NCBI GenBank assembly: GCA_024743255.1 | Contig: JANSWY010000021.1 | Span: forward strand, 1-64,000 | Source: a bacterium | GTDB taxonomy: Bacteria > Bacteroidota > Bacteroidia > Cytophagales > Cyclobacteriaceae | Direction: 5' to 3' | DNA length: 64,000 nucleotides | In this document: positions 1 through 8,779 of the stretch, in pieces | Layout: each line of letters starts with the position of its first letter | Position numbering within the stretch: the first letter of the stretch is position 1 | The notes under the pieces: model-generated | Database searches by the model: none | Seen by the model: the letters and a program-made list of their open reading frames with translations, nothing else | Told to the model about the DNA's origin: nothing | Program-made: the position numbers and the translations under genes

Positions 1-274
1 CATGACCACACATTGGTAAGCATCCGCTGGTTTCTATAAACAAGATAGCAGCATCATTCTCTGGATTACTAGGAGGATAAACAATACTACCCGACATCAT
101 ATCATGACCCCTTGGCTCAAACATTAAGCCTTTTCTGATCCAATCATATTCTGAAATGAAGTGCTGCCGCTTTTCACTCATGTTTTTACCTTCCAGTACC
201 GGCCCTCCACTTTTAACAAGCCTCACCGGATTACCACATGTGTGAGCATCAATGCATTGAAATTTTGAAATCAT
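1..274 (-). CDS. Proline racemase-family protein, probable 4-hydroxyproline 2-epimerase (partial)
   Basis: The N-terminal 91 residues of a proline racemase / hydroxyproline epimerase family protein; the rest lies off the left edge. It starts at the ATG at 274 and shows the family opening (CIDAHTCGNPVR) and the first active-site loop LPMCGH. The catalytic residue there is Cys89, not Ser or Thr, which fits an epimerase/racemase rather than a trans-3-hydroxyproline dehydratase, although the second catalytic cysteine is outside the window. Epimerases of this family turn trans-4-hydroxy-L-proline into cis-4-hydroxy-D-proline in the cytoplasm. The next two upstream genes are the two last steps of the same pathway, which supports the assignment. 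It is probably the third gene of that operon, 57 bp after the dehydrogenase. Confidence 0.85.
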   Translation of the reverse strand, partial: MISKFQCIDAHTCGNPVRLVKSGGPVLEGKNMSEKRQHFISEYDWIRKGLMFEPRGHDMMSGSIVYPPSNPENDAAILFIETSGCLPMCGH

Positions 275-331
275 GTTTTGAGAGTTGATAAATGTTGGCC
301 CCAGAGAAGCCAACATTTTATTGTAACCAAA

Positions 332-1930
332 CTAACTTCCTGAAACAGAAAGTTTAACTAATGAAGACCTTGTCAATTCTCCGTTTACTTTTCTAATAAT
401 GTTCAGAGGATTGCGATTTTGTAATTCCAGCGGTAACAGGCTATCAGGAAAATCCTGGTAACAAATTGGTCTTGCAAATCTTTTTATCGCATCTGACCCC
501 ACTGATGTAAATCTTATATCTGTTGTAGCAGGAAACGGTCCCCCATGAATCATTGAGTCGCATACTTCAACACCTGTTGGCACGTCATTAATGATCACCC
601 TACCAACTTTAGACTGGAGTATTTGGAGAACATCCTCATTCCCAATCAACTCCCCCTTTGTTCCAAAACAAGTACCTGTCAACTGTCCATCTAGCTTTTC
701 AATTACTGACTTCAACACCTGAGTATCCTGACATCTAACAATCAAAGAAGATGGCCCAAACACCTCTTCAGCTAAGTGATTATCATTAATAAAATCATCT
801 GCATCAACCTCAAAAATTGCAGGAGTACCATTTTCGAATCCTTCTACCAGAGCAACTGTTCTGACTTTGTCACTATTCTTAATTCGTTTAATTCCCTCAC
901 GATAATTATTGAGAATACCCTTTGTAAGCATTGGGGAGACTGATGACTCAGATATCTTTTGTCCTAATAGGTTAATAAACTCTTCAGTATCTCGATCCTC
1001 AACTATTAAGATCAAACCGGGGTTAGTACAAAACTGGCCGGACCCAAGGGTAATTGAGTTTGCTAGTTTAGCAGCAATTTGAGAAGATTCAGTACTTAAG
1101 ATCTCTGGAAACACCACAACAGGATTAACACTGCTCATTTCAGCAAAAACCGGAATTGGATCAGGTCTGGAGTTTGCAATATGAAATAGAGCTTTCCCTC
1201 CACTAAAAGAGCCCGTAAACCCGACTGCTTTCACTTCTTTGTGACTAACTAATTTCTCCCCAATTTCATTTCCATTTCCATACAGAGTGCTAAATGTCCC
1301 ATTTGGCATTCCGCAAATTGACGCTGCTCTCTGAATAGCCTCTGCTACAAGAGCATTAGTTGCAGGATGTGCTTCATGAGCTTTTACAATTACGGGATTT
1401 CCTGCAGCCAAGGCAGAAGCTGCATCACCTCCAGCTGTAGAGAAAGCCAATGGGAAATTGCTCGCAGTAAATACCACTACAGGACCAATGGGAATCAACT
1501 TTTTCCTGATATCACTTTTGGGGTTTGGTTGTCTATCTGGAATTGCCTCATCTATACTCGCCTCTGTCCACAGTCCTTCTCTTACAACAGATGCAAACAT
1601 TTTAAGTTGATTCACCGTCCTGCCTCGTTCTCCAATGACTCTACCATCAGGAAGCCCTGTCTCTGATACGACAGTCGTAATCAGATGATCTCCAAGTAGT
1701 ATGATCTGATTTCCTATTTCTTCTAGAAACTCAGCCCTTAATATTGATGACATTCCCGACAATTCCGAGAATGCTGATTTTGCTAGATTTAAAGCTTCTT
1801 CAATCTCCTCATCATTTGCAACCGCAAACCCTTCCTCGGAGTTCTTTAGTCCACTTGTTGGGTTCCAGCTAAATATCTTTTTATCAGACTTCCCTGAATT
1901 GGTAAAACCAATAATGTTATTTCTAACCAT
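332..1930 (-). CDS. 2,5-dioxovalerate (alpha-ketoglutarate semialdehyde) dehydrogenase
   Basis: An NAD(P)-dependent aldehyde dehydrogenase of 532 residues that oxidises 2,5-dioxopentanoate to 2-oxoglutarate, the last step of hydroxyproline (and some sugar acid) breakdown. The oxyanion Asn158 (TASNFP), the cofactor loop GFTGSFSGG (238-245), the general base Glu264 (VFAEMSS) and the nucleophile Cys301 (SGQFCTNPG) are all present, so it should be active. The GQFCTNPG signature and length match the KGSADH-III type rather than betaine or succinate semialdehyde dehydrogenases. It follows the deaminase by 9 bp and precedes the epimerase, so these are one operon. A role in pentose or glucarate oxidation cannot be excluded from the enzyme alone, but the neighbours point to hydroxyproline. 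Confidence 0.9.
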   Translation of the reverse strand: MVRNNIIGFTNSGKSDKKIFSWNPTSGLKNSEEGFAVANDEEIEEALNLAKSAFSELSGMSSILRAEFLEEIGNQIILLGDHLITTVVSETGLPDGRVIGERGRTVNQLKMFASVVREGLWTEASIDEAIPDRQPNPKSDIRKKLIPIGPVVVFTASNFPLAFSTAGGDAASALAAGNPVIVKAHEAHPATNALVAEAIQRAASICGMPNGTFSTLYGNGNEIGEKLVSHKEVKAVGFTGSFSGGKALFHIANSRPDPIPVFAEMSSVNPVVVFPEILSTESSQIAAKLANSITLGSGQFCTNPGLILIVEDRDTEEFINLLGQKISESSVSPMLTKGILNNYREGIKRIKNSDKVRTVALVEGFENGTPAIFEVDADDFINDNHLAEEVFGPSSLIVRCQDTQVLKSVIEKLDGQLTGTCFGTKGELIGNEDVLQILQSKVGRVIINDVPTGVEVCDSMIHGGPFPATTDIRFTSVGSDAIKRFARPICYQDFPDSLLPLELQNRNPLNIIRKVNGELTRSSLVKLSVSGS

Positions 1931-1939
1931 TTCGTAGAG

Positions 1940-2866
1940 TTATGAATAAGCTAATTCTAAATATTCAGGAATACTTGGTCTTGTATCAAGCGCCTGATTA
2001 ATGATGTTAAGAACATCACGTCTTTCCTGCCCGTGTAATGGAAGTCGCGGAGCTCTAACGAACTCGGTCCCCAAACCCGTAAGACTCTCTGCTAGCTTAA
2101 TATTTTGGACAAGCTTTGAATTAATGTCTAGTTCCAGCAACGGCAGAAACCATCGATAAATCTCCAATGCCTTTTGAATCTCACTAGCTTTAATAAGTCT
2201 GTAAATCGCCACTGTTTCCCTTGGAAATGCACAAACAAGTCCTGCTATCCAACCATTGGCACCCATCAACAGGCTTTCCATAGCCAGCGTATCAACCCCG
2301 CAAAGGATACTATACCTTTCACCGAATCGGTTAATCATCCTGGTTACATTACTCACATCTCTTGTGGATTCTTTAACTCCTTGAATTGTTGAATATTCCT
2401 GAAGCCTATCAAATGTGTCCAATGTTACCAGAATTTTATAATCAACTGGATTATTGTAGATAATCATTGGCAAATCAGAGTTTTCGGATATGGTTTTGAA
2501 ATAATGAAAAACTTCATTTTGATCTGCGTTATACCTCATTGGAGGTAAGACCATTAAACCATTTGCTCCCCAATTCTCAGCTTGCATTGCAGATTTAATT
2601 GCTCCTTCTGTGGTCTGCTCAGCAATATTCATAATGATAGGAATATTAGAATTCACTTCCCTAACTGCAGCCACCAGCTGCTCCTTTTCAGAAGTCTTTA
2701 ATCCGCTTGCTTCCCCTAAGGTTCCACCCAATATTATTCCATCAACACCAGCCTTAATTTGCTCTTCAATATTGAATTGAAACATCTTAAGATCCAGACC
2801 ATCTTCAGCGTCGAACTTAGTAGTTACCGCCGGGAAAACCCCTTGCCAATCAATTGTTATACTCAT
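1940..2866 (-). CDS. DapA-family lyase, probable 1-pyrroline-4-hydroxy-2-carboxylate deaminase
   Basis: A class I aldolase (TIM barrel) of the dihydrodipicolinate synthase family, 308 residues. The Schiff-base lysine is Lys165 in GVKEST and the partner tyrosine is Tyr137 in IIYNNP; the substrate carboxylate loop appears as GGTLGEASGL near residue 47. Between a hydroxyproline epimerase and a 2,5-dioxovalerate dehydrogenase, the expected reaction is deamination and dehydration of 1-pyrroline-4-hydroxy-2-carboxylate to 2,5-dioxopentanoate. It is probably not the lysine-biosynthetic DapA, because of its context and divergent motifs. It appears to be the first gene of the operon: upstream (2867-3007) lies a divergent intergenic region shared with an AraC regulator. 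The missing step, D-hydroxyproline dehydrogenase, is not in the window. Confidence 0.82.
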   Translation of the reverse strand: MSITIDWQGVFPAVTTKFDAEDGLDLKMFQFNIEEQIKAGVDGIILGGTLGEASGLKTSEKEQLVAAVREVNSNIPIIMNIAEQTTEGAIKSAMQAENWGANGLMVLPPMRYNADQNEVFHYFKTISENSDLPMIIYNNPVDYKILVTLDTFDRLQEYSTIQGVKESTRDVSNVTRMINRFGERYSILCGVDTLAMESLLMGANGWIAGLVCAFPRETVAIYRLIKASEIQKALEIYRWFLPLLELDINSKLVQNIKLAESLTGLGTEFVRAPRLPLHGQERRDVLNIINQALDTRPSIPEYLELAYS

Positions 2867-3007
2867 AATCGTATCTGTTTATAAGCGTAAAACTAGAGTG
2901 GCCTTAAATCTCAAGTTCACAGTATATTATCGAGATATAATACTATTTTAACATCTTATGATATTACAAGTCAATATTTAGGAATATATAGAATTATATT
3001 TGAATCA

Positions 3008-3868
3008 ATGAAGGCTCTTCCGTTTAAAATACCGCGAAGTTCAGTTGAGTCATTGATGATTCAGGAAGACAAGCAACCTTACTTGTATGATTTCCTTCAC
3101 ATGCATCCTGAAATTCAAATAACTTATATTCTAAAAGGCACTGGCACTGTTTATATAGGAGATTACATCGGGTCATTTGTGCCAGATGATATTTATATTA
3201 TTGGTTCTAATGTCCCTCATGTCTTCAAGAACGATGAGGAGTATTATGAATCCAACTCCAACCTATATGCTCATGGAATGACCATCTTTGTTGATGAATC
3301 TTTTTTAAAAAAAACATTATTCCAACTTCCTGAAACCAGCGAGTTCTCAAGTCTACTGGAAAGATCTACCAGATGCCTGAAAGGAGTAAATCAGAATTAT
3401 CTGAGAGCCAATTTTGAGAATCTCATCAGCAAGAGCGGATTGGACAAAATGATTGCAGTGTTACAGATAATTAAGGCTTTGAGTAACACCGATTCAATCA
3501 TGAGTCTAATGAATAGGAATGGAATGATTAAAGTAACTGAAAATGACGGTAAAAGACTAAATGATGTAGTTCAGTATACACTCAACAATTTCACACAAAC
3601 CATATCCCTGGAAAAGGTTGCCAACATTGCGAATATGACTGTGCCTTCATTTTGCAGATTCTTCAAGCAACGTACCAGGAAAACCTACATTTCATTCATT
3701 ACGGAATTGAGGATTAATCAAGCCTGTAAATTATTGACGAATAAGGATCACACCATACTTCAGGTAGCAGTAATGACAGGGTATAATAACCTTAGTAACT
3801 TCAATCGTCAGTTCAAAAAAGTAAAAGGCATAACTCCAACAGAATACAAATCCAAAAACTCTGAATGA
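3008..3868 (+). CDS. AraC-family transcriptional regulator, probable regulator of the hydroxyproline operon
   Basis: A 286-residue AraC/XylS regulator. Residues about 20-110 form the cupin-like sensory domain (HMHPEIQITYILKGTG, then a GSNVPH turn), and about 185-283 carry two helix-turn-helix units, with the family signature near the end (VAVMTGYNNLSNFNRQFKKVKGITPTEYK split over the second HTH). It is transcribed divergently from the deaminase across a 141-bp gap, the usual arrangement of a local activator, so hydroxyproline or a product of its breakdown is the probable ligand (inference). A TATATTTG box (2995-3002) lies only 5 bp before the ATG, so the message may have a very short leader or start elsewhere. 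Confidence 0.85.
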   Translation: MKALPFKIPRSSVESLMIQEDKQPYLYDFLHMHPEIQITYILKGTGTVYIGDYIGSFVPDDIYIIGSNVPHVFKNDEEYYESNSNLYAHGMTIFVDESFLKKTLFQLPETSEFSSLLERSTRCLKGVNQNYLRANFENLISKSGLDKMIAVLQIIKALSNTDSIMSLMNRNGMIKVTENDGKRLNDVVQYTLNNFTQTISLEKVANIANMTVPSFCRFFKQRTRKTYISFITELRINQACKLLTNKDHTILQVAVMTGYNNLSNFNRQFKKVKGITPTEYKSKNSE

Positions 3869-4019
3869 CAATACTATTCTAGGAATTTGACTTACAATCG
3901 TTATCATCTCGAAATAATGTACCAATTCATAAATTGATACTACAGTTAATTGCAATCAATTCGCGGTTGAAGGTAATTACAATGATTTTGTAATAAAGTG
4001 AAGATTAAAGTCGATTAAC

Positions 4020-7000
4020 GTGAAGAAACTCGCTAACCTAACTCGCATACTACTATTGGTATGTCTAATTGGGACAACCAACCTTGTAATGTCTCAAGAT
4101 GTAATACTCCAGGGTTTTTATTGGAATACCCACCCAGGAGATCTATCAGAAAACGAAACCGGAGGGATCTGGTGGGACTCCCTCGCTGCTGTGGCCCCAA
4201 AAATTGGAGCAGCTGGATTCTCTACTATTTGGGCTCCACCACCACAAAAAGGATTTGCTGGAAAATTCGATATGGGATATGGTCCTTATGACTACTATGA
4301 TATGGGAGAATACGATAGTAAAGGAACTATTAGAACTCGTCATGGAAGTGCATCTCAACTAAGGTCTATGATTCAGGCTTATCACGATAATGGTATTAAT
4401 GTGATGGCTGATGTTGTACTTAACCACAGAGGTGGTGGAGATGTACTGGTACCAAGAGAAGTAGGTGGTGGATCAGGATATCTTGAATTCAATCCTCCAA
4501 GTGGAAGACTCCCAGGAGATGCAGGGGATTTCCATCCCAATAACTTCCATCCAGACCAAGATGGGCCCTACCATAACCCATTGTTCTTTGAGGACATCTG
4601 TTATTTCAATAATCCCACAACAACCCCTCCAACTGACGCAGATGGAAACCCTTCAACCTGGTATTTCGGTGCTCCTGGGTATATGGGTGAAATGGGCGTA
4701 GATCTGATTAGTTGGGGTCGATATCTAATGGATGATCTGGGATTTGATGAGCTTAGATTAGATGCTATAAAACATATAGAACCCGACTATCTAGGGAAAT
4801 TCATTATTGAAGTTCAAAATGGAGATCAACCTTTTGCTTTAGGTGAATTCTTTGATTTCAACACCAATGATTTGGTTTCTTACCATTCGGCAGTTACCAA
4901 CTCGAGTAACCAAGGTGGAGTGAAAGGGGCTTCCATGTCGTTATTTGATTTTCCTCTGAGAGGATCACTTGAAGCTGTTTTAAATGACCCCTCTGGAAGT
5001 CAGGACCTCTACAATACATTAGGAGGATCTGGACTTGTTTGGGGATCCAGTTTGTCTGGGTTTGATGTGGTTACATGGTTAGATACTCATGACACGGACA
5101 GAACTGGTTTTGTGGAAGATTCAAATGGTTGTGAAATTCCTTTTGGGAATAGTTGTCTGCGATTTGAAACTTTAGATGATCACCATCCCATTTTCTCAGA
5201 CAAGGAAGATATGGGATATCCTTTTTTGTTAGCAGCTGAAGGTAGACCAATAGTATTTTGGAAGGACTATTTCTGGTTTGGTCTGGATAAAGATATCGAT
5301 TGGTTAATTGCTCTTAGAAAAGAATTAGCGACCGGAACGTCAGATCATATTCAGAATCTTAACGGCTTCTGGCCGCAGGATGGTGCTTTCGATTTTGAAA
5401 ACAACGGAGGCAATATGTTCGCTATGATCAGAAATGGTTTAACATCTGGTGAATCAGATGGGCTGATTTTAGGTCTTAATGATCATCCATCAAAAACCAA
5501 TGCAGTATTCGTCAATACGCCATTTACCAACAAACACCTAAAGGATTATTCAGACGGGTTTATGTTTGAAACATCTGAAGCATTCGGAGATGGACGAGCG
5601 CTAGTGAAGGCACAACCTAGAGACTATAGTTGGTATGCACCGACAGGACTTTATCCATTAGGAGCTGGAATATCGCCAAGCCATTTTACTATGGAAGCTA
5701 CACCTGGAGGATGTACACACTTTGTTGCGCTAACTGCAAGCAATTCAGAGAATTATGTTTTTAATGGAGGCACTATAGAGATAGGTGATGAAGTTGCTGC
5801 TGTTAATGGCAATGGTAATGTTGTTGGAATAGGAAGAATTGGTCAGGGTTTTCAATGGGATGGAGTTCACGATATGGTCATTGAATTACTTGGCGCTCCA
5901 AGTTCTAATGGAATGGCCAGTAATGAGGTGATCTCAATTGTTATCTATGATGCCAGCAACTCCCAGGAAATTACAATTGGCAATTTAACTTACGCATCTG
6001 CAGGTTCGATATTTAACTTTTCCCCAAATAGACCAAACTCCCCCAACAGAAATGGAAACTTTTCAACATTTGCTGTTAGCACGTCATCTGAAAACACATT
6101 CAATTGTAGTGGCATTTCCTTGATCAATGGTTTTGGTGTTGAATCTTGTTCTATAACTGATGTTTCTTTAGGAACTCAATCTGCTTGCAATATCAATTCA
6201 AATACAATTGAGCAAGAACTAATTATCTCATTCGAAAATGCACCTAGTGAAGGTGCACTAGTTGTAAACGGAGTAAGTTTCCCACTTGAAACAAGCCCTC
6301 AAACAGTTACTATTACAACAGAAGCTAATGGATTACCTTATGATGCTGAGGTTTCTATATTAGGAACAGATTGCTCTTTATCCATTCCTTCTCTTTTTGT
6401 TGCACCACAACCATGTAATGAAATATGCGACAACAGTAGTCCAGCTGATTCAGCTTATGATGATGCATGGTCTTCGGGAGACAATGATGGTTCAGGTTTT
6501 GGTCCTTGGTCATTATCCACAAATTTCAATAATCCTGGAAATGGAGGTCATTTCGTTTTCACCTCGACTGCTAATGGCGATGGTGATAACAATGGTGATG
6601 GTGACATTGATGATGCAGGAAGAGCACTTGGAATGTATGCAAATTCAGGGGATGTTTCAAATGCTGTTCGACCATTCACCACTCCTTTACAAGAAGGATC
6701 TGAATTGACTATAAATATTGATAATGGTTGGATCGAAAACGGTGGAGCAGTTGGATTGGGAATACAAAACACAGTAGGTGAAAACTTATTAGAATTCTTC
6801 TTTGCCGCAGGTAATCCAGAGTACTTCATCAGTGATAGTAATGGAGCAAATGCTTCTGGAATTGGCTTCACAGATGAAGGAATTCAATTGACCTTTACTT
6901 TAGGAGAAAATGCTCAATACGAAGCGAGTGTAACAACTTTAGGTGATGGATTTTCCTACTTATTAAGTGGCACTTTAATATCTAATTCTGACCAATCACC

Positions 7001-8597
7001 TGCACAGATAAGATTCTTCAATTCCAATGCTGGTTTTGATGCTCCGCGTAACTTATATATCGGAGCAATGGAAATATGCCAGCCTGTGATTCCGACATGT
7101 GAAGCAACTCTGATCGATTCAGGAACTACATGTCCAGGTAGTGATCAGGGGTATTTCACGATTAACATGACTGACGGACTTAGTCCTTTCACTGTAGAAT
7201 TAAATGGTCAATCAATTGGAAGTTTTGATAGCAATGAATTTACTGTTCCTGATTTAACTTCAGGGAGCTATTTAGTGGATATAATCGATGCTAATGATTG
7301 TCAATCTACACTTGAGATAACTATTGAGGAGTTTGATGATGAAGCACCAGTAATCTCGTGCCCTGCTAATATCTCGGTAGCAAATGATGATAATGCTTGT
7401 GGAGCAGCAGTGAATTTTGAAGCTACTGCTACTGACAATTGTTCCGCCTCAATCACTTACAGTCACGCACCAGGTTCGGAATTCCCAGTTGGGGTTACAG
7501 AAGTCACAGTTACCGCTACTGATCTATCTGGCAACACTTCTGAATGTAGTTTTACAATTGAGGTTACAGATACAGAATCGCCAGTCATTGCATGTCCTAT
7601 GGATATTGTAATTCCAGCCAATGAAAACTGCTTAGCGGTAGCAACGTGGGAAGAACTGGTACTGTCAGATAATTGTGGCATCACTAATATATCGAGCAAT
7701 TATGAAAGTGGTGATGAGTTTGGCTTAGGTTCAACTGAGGTGACATATGAAGTCACGGATGAAGCAGGTAATTTATCATCCTGTTCATTCACAATTACTG
7801 TTATAGATGAGACCCCACCTACAATTAATGCCGATTTAATACCAACATATTTTTATGGTCCATATGGAATTCATGAAGTGGTAAGTGAGGTTACTGACAA
7901 CTGTGATAGCACCGAAGTAATTTCTACAATTGAAACGCCACAGTTGAATAATCCAGAAGTTCGACTTTACAGAAGCTACTGGGTATCAGTAATCAAATTT
8001 AATCCAAACAGAAACCGAATAAAGGTGATCGCTCCAGACCCTGAAGCTTTATTTAATAAAATCACTGAAAACGGAATTGAGGTATCGAATGGACAATATT
8101 TGATTCAGAAAACTGGAAGCAGATCGAATAAAAGCTATTACTTCTTTGACAGAGCTGGCGAACTTTATGCAACATCGTCATCAGATGGATTAGATCTGTT
8201 CAGCATTGCGACTGACTTAGCGGGAAACACATCAGTTGTGACAACCTCCCCTGAAAGTTCATTGAGAGCCAATTCATTAGGAAGAGTTGATAATGGATCA
8301 ATGGATTTCGAAGAACCATTGAATGAACTGAAAAATGCTGAGGAACAATTAAATGAATTTCAGGTATTCCCAAATCCAGCAAAAGATTATTTGAACATTT
8401 CGAATATTGAGGAACTTGGAGAAAATGCAGTACTGCAATTATATGATCAAACTGGAAAAATGGTACTTCAACAAAATTTGAGGGATCAGGATATTAATGT
8501 AATCGAAATTGGTAAACTGAGGCTTTCAAAAGGACTTTATGTCTTAAATATTATTGGATCTATTCAATCCAGAAACCAAAGGATATACATTGAATAA
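4020..8597 (+). CDS. Secreted multidomain GH13 alpha-amylase-like protein with T9SS sorting domain
   Basis: A 1525-residue secreted glycoside hydrolase. A signal peptide ends near MSQ (residue 25). The GH13 barrel follows with all four signature regions: DVVLNHR (131-137), RLDAIKH with nucleophile Asp248, ALGEFF with acid/base Glu276, and WLDTHDTD with transition-state Asp358. It should cleave alpha-1,4-glucans outside the cell or at the surface. After about residue 570 come beta-rich modules, including a lectin-like region with an acidic GDGDNNGDGD stretch (near 860), a SprB-like repeat (about 1026-1100), two HYR domains (about 1105-1264), an unrecognised segment, and a C-terminal type IX secretion signal (about 1446-1525, starting VFPNPAKDYL). 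The start is GTG, chosen because it gives a clean MKK signal peptide. No susC/susD pair is adjacent, so it is probably not part of a classical PUL. Confidence 0.9.
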   Translation: MKKLANLTRILLLVCLIGTTNLVMSQDVILQGFYWNTHPGDLSENETGGIWWDSLAAVAPKIGAAGFSTIWAPPPQKGFAGKFDMGYGPYDYYDMGEYDSKGTIRTRHGSASQLRSMIQAYHDNGINVMADVVLNHRGGGDVLVPREVGGGSGYLEFNPPSGRLPGDAGDFHPNNFHPDQDGPYHNPLFFEDICYFNNPTTTPPTDADGNPSTWYFGAPGYMGEMGVDLISWGRYLMDDLGFDELRLDAIKHIEPDYLGKFIIEVQNGDQPFALGEFFDFNTNDLVSYHSAVTNSSNQGGVKGASMSLFDFPLRGSLEAVLNDPSGSQDLYNTLGGSGLVWGSSLSGFDVVTWLDTHDTDRTGFVEDSNGCEIPFGNSCLRFETLDDHHPIFSDKEDMGYPFLLAAEGRPIVFWKDYFWFGLDKDIDWLIALRKELATGTSDHIQNLNGFWPQDGAFDFENNGGNMFAMIRNGLTSGESDGLILGLNDHPSKTNAVFVNTPFTNKHLKDYSDGFMFETSEAFGDGRALVKAQPRDYSWYAPTGLYPLGAGISPSHFTMEATPGGCTHFVALTASNSENYVFNGGTIEIGDEVAAVNGNGNVVGIGRIGQGFQWDGVHDMVIELLGAPSSNGMASNEVISIVIYDASNSQEITIGNLTYASAGSIFNFSPNRPNSPNRNGNFSTFAVSTSSENTFNCSGISLINGFGVESCSITDVSLGTQSACNINSNTIEQELIISFENAPSEGALVVNGVSFPLETSPQTVTITTEANGLPYDAEVSILGTDCSLSIPSLFVAPQPCNEICDNSSPADSAYDDAWSSGDNDGSGFGPWSLSTNFNNPGNGGHFVFTSTANGDGDNNGDGDIDDAGRALGMYANSGDVSNAVRPFTTPLQEGSELTINIDNGWIENGGAVGLGIQNTVGENLLEFFFAAGNPEYFISDSNGANASGIGFTDEGIQLTFTLGENAQYEASVTTLGDGFSYLLSGTLISNSDQSPAQIRFFNSNAGFDAPRNLYIGAMEICQPVIPTCEATLIDSGTTCPGSDQGYFTINMTDGLSPFTVELNGQSIGSFDSNEFTVPDLTSGSYLVDIIDANDCQSTLEITIEEFDDEAPVISCPANISVANDDNACGAAVNFEATATDNCSASITYSHAPGSEFPVGVTEVTVTATDLSGNTSECSFTIEVTDTESPVIACPMDIVIPANENCLAVATWEELVLSDNCGITNISSNYESGDEFGLGSTEVTYEVTDEAGNLSSCSFTITVIDETPPTINADLIPTYFYGPYGIHEVVSEVTDNCDSTEVISTIETPQLNNPEVRLYRSYWVSVIKFNPNRNRIKVIAPDPEALFNKITENGIEVSNGQYLIQKTGSRSNKSYYFFDRAGELYATSSSDGLDLFSIATDLAGNTSVVTTSPESSLRANSLGRVDNGSMDFEEPLNELKNAEEQLNEFQVFPNPAKDYLNISNIEELGENAVLQLYDQTGKMVLQQNLRDQDINVIEIGKLRLSKGLYVLNIIGSIQSRNQRIYIE

Positions 8598-8618
8598 TGG
8601 CCTAAAAAATCAGAACAG

Positions 8619-8650
8619 AAAGCAAATCCTCATTCAGGGTTTGCTTTTTT
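8619..8650 (+). terminator. Rho-independent terminator after the amylase gene
   Basis: AGCAAATCCT pairs with AGGGTTTGCT (one G-T pair) across a 5-nt loop and is followed by TTTTTT. It lies 22 bp after the amylase stop and separates that gene from the histidine kinase. Confidence 0.85.
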
Positions 8651-8779
8651 ATTTGCCTAAAACTAAAAAAAGCCTCTACTCATCTAAAATCTGTGGTATT
8701 TTAACGAGAAATTACCTGAGAGTTAAGTCAATTATTTTTATTTGTGAGTATATTAAATATACAATAGACAATTAGGACT

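Noticed and set aside
2995-3002. TATATTTG as promoter of the AraC gene
   Set aside because: It is only 5 bp from the start codon and no TTG is found 19-21 bp upstream.
6397-6708. 103-codon open frame inside the amylase gene
   Set aside because: It overlaps a well-supported GH13/T9SS gene in another frame, and its Met-rich product comes from the acidic GDGDN repeat of the real frame.
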